DNA of 8,346 nt from Polyangiaceae bacterium (GTDB lineage Bacteria > Myxococcota_A > Polyangia > Polyangiales > Polyangiaceae). A program made the translations under genes and the position numbers. Positions 1 through 5,885 of this stretch are shown piece after piece (the first letter of the stretch is position 1; every line of letters starts with the position of its first letter). The stretch covers positions 1 to 8,346 of the forward strand of contig JAICXU010000103.1 in NCBI GenBank assembly GCA_025934595.1, in the 5' to 3' direction. The notes below the pieces were generated by a model. It searched no databases, was not told the DNA's origin, and saw nothing but the letters and a program-made list of their open reading frames with translations.

Positions 1-1
1 A

Positions 2-109
2 ATCGGAATCAGCCGCGGCAAGCGCATCGACAGCGCGATCTGGACCGATGGCCGCAGGACCACCGACCGCGCCCTCGCTCGATCGGCAAACGCACGCCGA
101 GTAACTTAG
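2..109 (+). CDS. C-terminal end of an unidentified protein (partial)
   Basis: The second plus-strand frame is open from the window edge to a TAG at 107-109 and encodes 35 residues rich in Arg, Asp and Thr, with the segment RGKRIDSAIWTDGRRTTDRA. Third codon positions are mostly G or C in this frame, which fits the genes of the window, while the other plus frame open here has poorer third-position bias. No family can be named from so short a tail. The basic composition could suit a nucleic-acid-binding or basic cytoplasmic tail, but that is only inference. It could also be noncoding. Confidence 0.45.
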   Translation: MGISRGKRIDSAIWTDGRRTTDRALARSANARRVT

Positions 110-110
110 C

Positions 111-144
111 TATCCAAAGCGACACCTATCTGTCCAATTGGATA
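111..144. repeat. 7-bp inverted repeat TATCCAA/TTGGATA
   Basis: TATCCAA at 111-117 is the exact reverse complement of TTGGATA at 138-144, with 20 nt between the arms. Inside it lies a 10-bp perfect palindrome, TCCAATTGGA, at 133-142, so two alternative foldings compete. It starts just after the stop codon of the left-edge gene. The palindrome could also be a dimeric protein-binding site, but nothing else supports that. Confidence 0.5.
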
Positions 145-183
145 CCTCCCCTGAGCGGCCGCAGGCCGCGATTTGGGGGAGGT
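144..183. repeat. Nested double-stem inverted repeat
   Basis: ACCTCCCC at 144-151 pairs perfectly with GGGGAGGT at 176-183 (8 bp). Inside it, GCGGCC at 155-160 pairs with GGCCGC at 164-169 (6 bp) around a GCA loop. The result is a stacked two-part stem with small internal loops. No T-tract follows on either strand, which argues against a simple intrinsic terminator. Confidence 0.6.
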
Positions 184-188
184 CGACG

Positions 189-229
189 CGCCCGCAGGTT
201 TGCGCAGCAAACCGAGGACGCGGCGGGTG
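189..229. repeat. Hairpin GGTTTGC-GCA-GCAAACC within an outer GC stem
   Basis: GGTTTGC at 197-203 and GCAAACC at 207-213 form a perfect 7-bp stem with the same GCA loop as the neighbouring hairpin. CCCGC at 191-195 can pair with GCGGG at 223-227 as an outer stem. Both this hairpin and the previous one contain the motif CCGCAGG (159-165 and 192-198), hinting at a repeated unit rather than chance. Confidence 0.55.
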
Positions 230-260
230 GGGGCACCCTCTTCTGATCCTTTCGTTTTGA

Positions 261-277
261 TTTTCTGGATCAGAAAA
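261..277. repeat. 7-bp inverted repeat at the aldehyde dehydrogenase stop
   Basis: TTTTCTG at 261-267 pairs with CAGAAAA at 271-277 around a GAT loop. The element overlaps the TGA stop (272-270) of the minus-strand aldehyde dehydrogenase. A short hairpin at a stop codon may help 3' end formation, but the stem is AT-rich and the downstream minus-strand sequence is not U-rich. A terminator role is therefore weakly supported. Confidence 0.35.
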
Positions 278-2006
278 CGAAGTGGCGGCCTTTTTGTTTT
301 CTGCAGAACATCGCGATCGTCGTCTCCGCGTCGCCCACTCCCGTGTTGCCGCTTTCGCCGACTCCGCTGGCTCCGAATTCTTCCCAGTCGAGCGCGCTGT
401 CGGTGCCGTCGTTTTCTTTCAGCATGCCGCCGAGCGTCGCGCGGCCTTTGGTGAGCTTCGCGTCGTCGCGCGTCCAGATGCTGACGGCGAGGTCGTGCGG
501 ATTCACGAGGATCGAGAAGCGAATGAAATCGTCGAAGCTCTTTTGCTCCATCGTCACCAAAATGGGCATGAAGAACTCGGTCGTGGCGAGGGCTATGTCC
601 GTTTCGCCTTGCTCGTCCCAATTTGCACGCACTTCGGTCGTGGGAGTGATCCGGCCTAAAACAAGGGGTTTTGCGACTTCCGCGTTCTGCGCGTATTCGC
701 CTTCGACGACCTTGCCGCCGTCGAGCAGGATTTTCAGGCCTGCCTTTTTCGCGCCGTCGCGGATCGAAGAGACCGTGCTCGCTTTGTGCACCATGAGCGG
801 GCTGACGACCTTCGTCTCTTCTTTCGGCGTGAGGCGCGGATCCTTCACCGCGAACGACGCGATCTCTTTCACGATGCGCGGCTCGAGTCGATCGAGCGTC
901 TGGGCGCTCGCGGCGATGCCGTGCAGCGTCGTGCACTTGTGCGAGCCGAGACCGAGCTTCGAGTACGCGAGGCGCGTCGCGATCTTGTCGAGCTCGGCGT
1001 CCGAGTAACCGTCGTCGACGTACGCCCAATTGCAGCCGCCGCCTTCGAACTTCACGGGGCGCACGCCACGCGACGCTTGGATCTTCTTCGCCGTCTCCGC
1101 GCTCCCCGTGACGCTGACGATCGCGACGCGCTCGTCTTGTGTGAGCGGCGCGATGTCTCCGCCGAACCCCTCGATCTTGTGCACGGCGCGCGAGTCGGCG
1201 CCCGCTGCGATGAGCATGCGAATGAGCGTGGTCGACGTGATGGCCGAGAACGGGTGGCCCTTGAAGATCATCGGCGAGCCCGACAGGTAACAACCGATGA
1301 TCTGGATTCCCGGAATTCCGTAGATGAAATTCATCGGCGTGATGACGGCGCACACCCCGGCCGGCAAATACGCGTTCTTCCAGTACGTCTGCGATCCCAT
1401 CATCGTCGGCACGAGCTCGCCCCGCATCGCTTTTTCGGCGTTGCCCGCGAGATGATCGGCGGCGCGCTTGGCTTCCCAAAAATCTTTGTCGCCTTCGAGG
1501 CGCGTCTTCGGCGTTTGTTGCCGGAGCTCGTCCATGCACTCTTCGTAGAAGTAGCGGAGCAGGGTCGAAAAATTCTGCACGACGAATTTTCGATACGCGA
1601 GACCTTCGCCGGACCACTCGAGCGACATCCAAAACGCGTGCGCGCGATCGATCGCGTGCGTGACGTCCGCCGCTTGGCTCTTCGCGATCTGCATGAGATC
1701 GATGCGGCGATCGGCGAGCGATTTCATCGTGACGAGCTCGGCGGGCTTCTTCCATTCGCCGTCGACGAGATTGAGACACGTAACCGGCGTCTCACCCGGC
1801 GAGCGCGGAATGGGACGACCGAAGAGATAAGGGCGCAGCGCTTCGCAATCCGCGTCGGAGAAGCTGACCGAGAAGAGCGAGTAGCTCGCACGCCGAGTTG
1901 CATAGAGGGCGGCGACGGGATCTTTGCCTCCGCGTACGTCGATCGATTCGGAGAGGAACCGCGAGGATGCTTCGCGGAGCTTGCTGGTGCGCTCTTTCGG
2001 ATCCAT
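270..2006 (-). CDS. Aldehyde dehydrogenase superfamily protein
   Basis: Encodes 578 aa and should oxidise an aldehyde with NAD(P)+ in the cytoplasm. The expected active-site elements are in order: Asn226 in TPMNF (oxyanion Asn), Lys249 in FKGHP, the VTGS loop at 299-302, Glu321 in FEGGG (general base), and nucleophile Cys358 in HKCTT. Asn-to-Cys spacing (132) matches classical members. The first ~85 residues extend beyond the usual 480-500-aa core and show no motif. The usual KPSE cofactor motif is KGHP here, so the Glu that favours NAD is missing and NADP use is plausible. KxHP and CTT recall ring-cleavage semialdehyde dehydrogenases of the PaaN/PaaZ type, from memory; a pyrroline-5-carboxylate dehydrogenase-like role is the alternative. 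The substrate is not assignable. The ATG at 2006 has no good ribosome-binding site; AAGGAG (2031-2026) is 19 nt away. Confidence 0.9.
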   Translation of the reverse strand: MDPKERTSKLREASSRFLSESIDVRGGKDPVAALYATRRASYSLFSVSFSDADCEALRPYLFGRPIPRSPGETPVTCLNLVDGEWKKPAELVTMKSLADRRIDLMQIAKSQAADVTHAIDRAHAFWMSLEWSGEGLAYRKFVVQNFSTLLRYFYEECMDELRQQTPKTRLEGDKDFWEAKRAADHLAGNAEKAMRGELVPTMMGSQTYWKNAYLPAGVCAVITPMNFIYGIPGIQIIGCYLSGSPMIFKGHPFSAITSTTLIRMLIAAGADSRAVHKIEGFGGDIAPLTQDERVAIVSVTGSAETAKKIQASRGVRPVKFEGGGCNWAYVDDGYSDAELDKIATRLAYSKLGLGSHKCTTLHGIAASAQTLDRLEPRIVKEIASFAVKDPRLTPKEETKVVSPLMVHKASTVSSIRDGAKKAGLKILLDGGKVVEGEYAQNAEVAKPLVLGRITPTTEVRANWDEQGETDIALATTEFFMPILVTMEQKSFDDFIRFSILVNPHDLAVSIWTRDDAKLTKGRATLGGMLKENDGTDSALDWEEFGASGVGESGNTGVGDAETTIAMFCRKQKGRHFVF

Positions 2007-2032
2007 AAAGGCGCTCTACCGCGAACTCCTTC
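2007..2032. promoter_or_regulatory. 26-bp divergent start region
   Basis: Only 26 bp separate the start codons of the minus-strand aldehyde dehydrogenase and the plus-strand propeller lipoprotein. This is too short for two separate bacterial promoters with leaders, so each promoter must lie partly inside the opposite gene, or the mRNAs are nearly leaderless. No convincing -35/-10 pair or Shine-Dalgarno sequence at normal spacing is visible. The one AAGGAG on the minus strand (2031-2026) is too far from the ATG at 2006. Confidence 0.35.
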
Positions 2033-3289
2033 ATGCGTCGACGCCGTCTTTTCTGGATCTGCTCCATTTCCGCCATTTTTGGCTCGATCGTGCATGTCGC
2101 GTGCTCGAGCGACGACGGCGCGGAGCACGGCCCGTCCTTCGACGGCGACGACGGATCGACCGGCGGCGACGGTAAAATCTCGTCTGGTAGCGACGGCTCG
2201 ACCACGAACGACGACGGCAGCACGGTGCTGCCCGACGGCGCGATCGTCTGCACCGCGGGATCGGTCGCCGTCGTCGGCGGAGGATCGAGCGCGTCGTTCG
2301 CGGCGGAAGCCACTGGCGATCAATCGCTCACCGCGCAGGCCTTCACGGCGCACCTCGTCGCGCTTCCCGCGATCGCGGCGTTCGGCGGCGGCTATCAAGC
2401 CGTCTTCCACGTCGGCGGAAGCGACCAGCTCGAGAGCACCGGCTTCTCGACCGCGACATGGACCGATCTCGCGCCCATCTCCGGCGCGTTCGCACGCGAA
2501 GCGCCCGCGCTCGCGGTCAGCGGCTCGACGCTTCATCTCCTCTATCAAGCGAACGACGACGCGGGCGGCGGCGACGGTTTCAAATTTTTCCACGGCACGC
2601 TCGGCGGGGCCACGTGGACGGCTGGCGATCCGATGGGCGTCGGCGCCGATCAAAGCTTCGGCTCGCATCCGCCCGCCGGCGCCGGAGATTCGACGGCGCT
2701 CGTCGCAGGCCAAGTCGGAACGAACAAAAGCATCTACGTGCGCAGCTATGCGTCCTCCACGTGGAATCCCTCGTCGCAGATCGACGACGCCGGCGCGAGC
2801 GAGCTCGGCAGCATCGACGGCAATTTGGGATCTCGCCCTCGCATGATCGCGATGACCGGTGGCACCTCCGACATGATGCTCGTCTACACGCGGGACGGCG
2901 ATTACAAGCTCATGTCGTTCACGCGCGCGGCCGGCGTTTGGTCCGGGCCCGCGCTCTTGAACGTGAACGCGTACACGACCGAAGCATTCCAGCTCGCGGC
3001 GTTAGCCGGCGGCAAAGCGATCGTCGCGTGGCGCGGCGCCGACTCGCACGGCTACGTGAGCATCTTCGACGGCGCGAATTGGAGCACGCCGAATGCCGCC
3101 GCACCGTTTTCGATCGAGTCCGCTCCGGGCGTCGCGATCGGAAACTGCGGCAGCGTAGCGATGGCAGCCTACGCAAAGTCCGGCGGCAACGTCGAAGTCG
3201 TTCGCTTCGACGGCACGTCCTGGGGAACGCCCGCCGTCGTCACCGGCGCGAGCGGATCGAGCTTCGTCGCGATCGCGGCGACCCCGTAA
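2033..3289 (+). CDS. Putative lipoprotein with six-bladed beta-propeller-like domain
   Basis: The 418-aa product starts with MRRRRLFW and a hydrophobic stretch ending in HVAC, so Cys24 is a likely lipidation site, though His at -3 is unusual for a lipobox. Residues 25-68 form a low-complexity Asp/Gly/Ser linker, typical of surface lipoproteins. From about 105 to the end there are six repeats, each with a Trp in a small-residue turn (W143, W195, W244, W303, W350, W397; spacing 47-59), as in TATWTD, GANWST and GTSWGT. Such Trp-marked repeats are usual in six-bladed lectin- or sialidase-like propellers. Cys73 and Cys372 flank the domain and could form a disulfide. No catalytic motif is visible, so binding of sugars or other ligands at the cell surface is inferred. 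It could instead be secreted after ordinary signal peptidase cleavage. It ends 21 bp from the convergent WD40-like gene. Confidence 0.8.
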   Translation: MRRRRLFWICSISAIFGSIVHVACSSDDGAEHGPSFDGDDGSTGGDGKISSGSDGSTTNDDGSTVLPDGAIVCTAGSVAVVGGGSSASFAAEATGDQSLTAQAFTAHLVALPAIAAFGGGYQAVFHVGGSDQLESTGFSTATWTDLAPISGAFAREAPALAVSGSTLHLLYQANDDAGGGDGFKFFHGTLGGATWTAGDPMGVGADQSFGSHPPAGAGDSTALVAGQVGTNKSIYVRSYASSTWNPSSQIDDAGASELGSIDGNLGSRPRMIAMTGGTSDMMLVYTRDGDYKLMSFTRAAGVWSGPALLNVNAYTTEAFQLAALAGGKAIVAWRGADSHGYVSIFDGANWSTPNAAAPFSIESAPGVAIGNCGSVAMAAYAKSGGNVEVVRFDGTSWGTPAVVTGASGSSFVAIAATP

Positions 3290-3310
3290 ATCGAGCCGAA
3301 TTCGTTTTCG

Positions 3311-4390
3311 TTACCGCACCGACCAAATCGTGATCGTCCCCGTTTTGTCTCCGACGGCAAGGCGCCGCGCGTCGGGCGAGAATGCGGTGATCTCCACCGA
3401 CCCGTTCGTGTCGATGGTGCGCGATGCGCAGCTCGAGAGATCGACCACGACGACGTGCTTCAAGGGCTCGCCGGTCGGATAGGAGAGGTAGCGCGCGTCA
3501 GCCGAAATCTGAATCGACGGGTAGCTCGAGTTTTCGCCGAAGGGCCCGCACGCCTTCTTCTGCTCGAGGCTCGGTAGGTCTCGCACTTGCACTTCGCCGG
3601 CACCGTTCGCCGTCACGACCGTCGTACCGTCACGCGACATCCGCAGCGCCGTCGTTCGCGGCGCGGCGACGGAGCGCAATTTCGACATTGCGTTCGGGAA
3701 AGCGACGACGAGCTTTTCCGCCTCCGGCTCGTCTGCCGACGTGATGCTCACCATCCACCGTTCCTTCGGTTCGACGAGAATGTCGCCCGAGTGTTCTTCG
3801 AGATGAAGCAGCGCCGCGTCCGCGGCCGAAATGAGCGGTCGCGAATCGCCGGTCGACACGTCCACCGACGAGAAGCTTCCGTCGTCGTCCAGACGGAGCC
3901 CGCGCAGACCCTCGCTGAACCATCTCATGTTCATGAAGATCCGCGCCGTCGGCCACACGGTTCGATCCGGCTCGAGGAGCTCGCCGTCGCTCGTGGCCAC
4001 GGTCTCGTCCGTGACGAACGCCACGTCCCACGGATCGCCGGGAGCCAACTGCGATCGAACGAGCTTTCCGGAGCGCGAATCCCATATGCCTACGAGCTCT
4101 TCTTTCGGTTCTCCCACTGCCGCCGCCAGCTCCTGGCCGCTGTCGGACCACGCAATCGCGCGCACGGGGCCGCGCATCGGCGGCCTGGCCCGTTCATGAA
4201 ATGACACGTACGTGCCGCCTTCGCGATCGAGGACGATCGGTGTGATCGCCGGAGCTTCGACTGCGGGGGCACGCGGCGAGCTCGCGGCGATGACCGCCGT
4301 CGTCACGTTCGCGCTCGAGGATAGCGGCGGCGTGCATCCGGAAATGCTCACGAGCCCGAAAAGAAGCGCGCGCAGGCGCGAACGAAACAT
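3311..4390 (-). CDS. WD40-like beta-propeller lipoprotein
   Basis: The 359-aa product begins with a basic start, a hydrophobic core and the lipobox SISGC, so Cys19 should be lipidated and the protein anchored on the periplasmic or outer-membrane side. A Ser/Ala/Pro linker (20-50) precedes a propeller with degenerate WD40-type repeats: IAWSDSGQELAAAV...GIWDSRSGKLV (78-111), a degraded middle, LRMSRDGTTVVTANGAGEVQVRD (249-271), and ITAFSPDARRLAVGDKTGTITIWSVR at the C-terminus. Such propellers serve as protein-binding scaffolds; no enzyme motif is seen. The frame stays open further upstream, but that part runs antisense to the rhomboid gene's own reading. The ATG at 4390, 2 nt after the rhomboid stop and followed by a signal peptide, is the clear start. 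It lacks a good ribosome-binding site, so translation is probably coupled to the rhomboid gene. Confidence 0.85.
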   Translation of the reverse strand: MFRSRLRALLFGLVSISGCTPPLSSSANVTTAVIAASSPRAPAVEAPAITPIVLDREGGTYVSFHERARPPMRGPVRAIAWSDSGQELAAAVGEPKEELVGIWDSRSGKLVRSQLAPGDPWDVAFVTDETVATSDGELLEPDRTVWPTARIFMNMRWFSEGLRGLRLDDDGSFSSVDVSTGDSRPLISAADAALLHLEEHSGDILVEPKERWMVSITSADEPEAEKLVVAFPNAMSKLRSVAAPRTTALRMSRDGTTVVTANGAGEVQVRDLPSLEQKKACGPFGENSSYPSIQISADARYLSYPTGEPLKHVVVVDLSSCASRTIDTNGSVEITAFSPDARRLAVGDKTGTITIWSVR

Positions 4391-4392
4391 TT

Positions 4393-5349
4393 CTAGGTGT
4401 CCGGAATTCCGCACGCGGAGCGGACGAGGAAGATTTCGTGGAGCGTTTTCGGATCGCGCCTGCCGACACGTCGCGCGGCGAGCGTCGCGTTCCATGCGGC
4501 GTTGCAATCGCCTCGGCGGAGCGCTTCGTCGGCGGTGTCGATGCGATCGAGCATCGTTTTGTTCGCGAACGGATCGCGGAAATCGCGCACGGCGACTCCG
4601 GCGATGGTCGCGGTGAGAATTCCCGCCGAGAGCCCGAGGGCGAGCGTGCGCCGGTTCGCTTTCTCTGGCCCGCGCTCCCAGAGAAGCGCGATGACGCCGC
4701 CCGAGATCGCGCCACCGAGATGGGCGGCGTTGTCGAAATGAAAAATGAAACCGAACGCGAGCGTGATGCCGAGCCAGCGCGCCGTCATGCGAAGCAGCGG
4801 GCTCTGCCACCCTGCCGTGCGATAACCGACGACGAGCGCAGCGCCGATGATCCCGCAGATCGCGCCCGAGGCTCCCGCGCCGACGCGCTCTTGCTGAGAG
4901 AGCCTACCGTCGAGCGTCGAGAACATGCTGCCGACGATGCCCGAGCCGATGTAGACGAGCGCGGATCGACCGGTGCCGACGATGCGCTCGAGAAATGGGC
5001 CGATCGCGCGGAGCGCGTACAAATTGAATCCGATGTGCCAGAGCGACCAATGCACGAAACAGCTCGCGACGAGCGTGTCGACGCGCCCGTCGTAGAGCGT
5101 GGCGCTCGCGTAATTCGCACCGAACGCCATCGCCGTGTCGGGCGGAATTTCGAGAACGGCACCGAGCAGGCGCGCGCCATACGTGGATCCGGGCGTCGTG
5201 CCTTGCGCCGCGGCATAGAGGAGCTCACAAGCGAACACGAGAAGGTTCGCCCAGACGATCACGAGCATGAACGGCGCATCGGCGAACGCCCCTCTCGTGC
5301 CCGTGGCCGAAGCGCGCTCGGCTGACCTTTTTTCTGCGCTCGCGCTCAT
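4393..5349 (-). CDS. Rhomboid family intramembrane serine protease
   Basis: The 318-aa polytopic membrane protein should cleave transmembrane substrates within the bilayer. Rhomboid signatures are complete: HxxxxHxxxN (His100, His105, Asn109) in the second helix, GASG with catalytic Ser161 in the fourth, and AHLGG with catalytic His210 in the sixth. Helices lie roughly at 26-48, 94-116, 128-146, 158-177, 190-204, 208-225 and 235-254, a 6+1 arrangement. The usual Trp-Arg of loop 1 is reduced to Gly-Arg (R89). The last 64 residues form a helical, TPR-like tail with Cys282 and Cys313; seven helices would place it in the periplasm. The ATG at 5349 was chosen because the longer frame to 5535 has no signal or helix in its added 62 residues and overlaps the divergent gene. 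The WD40-like lipoprotein follows 2 nt downstream. Confidence 0.92.
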   Translation of the reverse strand: MSASAEKRSAERASATGTRGAFADAPFMLVIVWANLLVFACELLYAAAQGTTPGSTYGARLLGAVLEIPPDTAMAFGANYASATLYDGRVDTLVASCFVHWSLWHIGFNLYALRAIGPFLERIVGTGRSALVYIGSGIVGSMFSTLDGRLSQQERVGAGASGAICGIIGAALVVGYRTAGWQSPLLRMTARWLGITLAFGFIFHFDNAAHLGGAISGGVIALLWERGPEKANRRTLALGLSAGILTATIAGVAVRDFRDPFANKTMLDRIDTADEALRRGDCNAAWNATLAARRVGRRDPKTLHEIFLVRSACGIPDT

Positions 5350-5376
5350 CGCTCGATTCGCGATAGTAAGCCAGGA
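5350..5376. promoter_or_regulatory. 27-bp divergent start region
   Basis: This gap separates the start codons of the rhomboid gene (minus) and the small membrane protein gene (plus). As at 2007-2032, two ordinary promoters with leaders cannot fit, so control elements must overlap coding sequence or the transcripts are nearly leaderless. AGGA at 5373-5376 touches the plus-strand ATG directly, too close to act as a normal Shine-Dalgarno site. No confident promoter boxes are seen. Confidence 0.3.
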
Positions 5377-5880
5377 ATGGATTCGCACGAGACCCCGCGC
5401 GCGTTTTTGGAATTTTTTCGGCGCGACCTCGGCGACACATCCAAACGCATCCTCGTGCCCGCGGGAATTCTCGTCTTCGTAGGCGCACCTGGCGTGTGCT
5501 TCGGCGCCGCCGTGCGCGGCAACGGGGCGCTGCATCTCGAAATCGGGATCGCAGGCGCCATCGCTCTCCTGTCAGGCCTCGGTCTCGGATTCATCGGAAT
5601 GGCGCGGCTCGTTCGGCACGATGCGTACGTCGCCGTCGTCGAAGGCGGTCTCCTTCTCCATCTCGAACATGGAGACGAGTTTCACGCTTGGACGAACGTG
5701 CGGGGCGTCGCGGCGAGCGCCACCGGCATCGCCATCACGCTGGACGGCGAAGACACCAAGAAGATCGACGTCGCCGGAGGCTTCGGCGGGCTCTCGCACG
5801 AGGCGCTCGCGGAACGACTCGAGGATTGGCGGCGCAAGTCGAGCTTTCATTTGAAACCGTCGAATCCCCCTGGAAAATAG
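5377..5880 (+). CDS. Small hypothetical membrane protein, two transmembrane helices
   Basis: The 167-aa product has a polar N-terminus (1-24), two hydrophobic helices at about 25-46 and 52-76 joined by a short loop (RGNGALHLE), and a soluble C-terminal part (80-167). The soluble part has alternating beta-like segments (YVAVVEGGLLLHL, FHAWTNVRGVAAS, GIAITLDG) ending in an amphipathic helix (HEALAERLEDW). This layout resembles small bacterial proteins with two helices and a PH-like (YdbS/YdbT type) domain, but no diagnostic motif is seen and the family is not recognised. Strong third-position G/C bias and the coherent topology support a real gene. Its stop is 5 bp from the convergent PP2C phosphatase stop. 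Confidence 0.75.
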   Translation: MDSHETPRAFLEFFRRDLGDTSKRILVPAGILVFVGAPGVCFGAAVRGNGALHLEIGIAGAIALLSGLGLGFIGMARLVRHDAYVAVVEGGLLLHLEHGDEFHAWTNVRGVAASATGIAITLDGEDTKKIDVAGGFGGLSHEALAERLEDWRRKSSFHLKPSNPPGK

Positions 5881-5885
5881 GCCGA

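Larger units (their letters stand above)
110..269. other. Gene-free interval with clustered inverted repeats
   Basis: This 160-bp gap lies between the probable gene end at 109 and the aldehyde dehydrogenase stop at 270. It is much longer than any other gap in the window (2-27 bp). It holds at least four perfect inverted repeats, listed separately. None is followed by a clear T-run on either strand, so a classic intrinsic terminator is not supported. Possible roles are 3' end processing or termination for the two genes that converge on it, a dispersed palindromic (REP-like) element, or a small structured RNA. Confidence 0.5.

Noticed and set aside
261..299. A plus-strand intrinsic terminator made of the 261-277 hairpin and the T-rich run at 290-299
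   Set aside because: Thirteen bases separate the weak AT-rich stem from the T-run, and the T-run is coding sequence for Lys codons of the aldehyde dehydrogenase.
1311..1320. The palindrome CGGAATTCCG, also found at 4402-4411
   Set aside because: Both copies lie inside coding sequence with no shared flanks. Two short GC/AT palindromes in 8 kb are not evidence of an operator.
106..1779. A 557-aa minus-strand open frame overlapping the aldehyde dehydrogenase
   Set aside because: It is extremely Arg/His-rich with no motif and is out of frame with the real gene. Its tail merely reads through the inverted-repeat region.
786..2846. A 686-aa plus-strand open frame antisense to the aldehyde dehydrogenase
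   Set aside because: It is Arg/Ala/Asp-rich low-quality sequence opposite a gene with full active-site motifs, and it also runs into the propeller gene in a different frame. High third-position G/C explains the absence of stops.
4391..4810. An upstream extension of the WD40-like lipoprotein to position 4810
   Set aside because: The added residues are an Arg/His-rich shadow of the rhomboid gene, and the ATG at 4390 starts a good lipoprotein signal peptide.
5350..5535. A longer rhomboid start at 5535
   Set aside because: The extra 62 residues show no membrane helix or motif and lie antisense to the small membrane protein gene.
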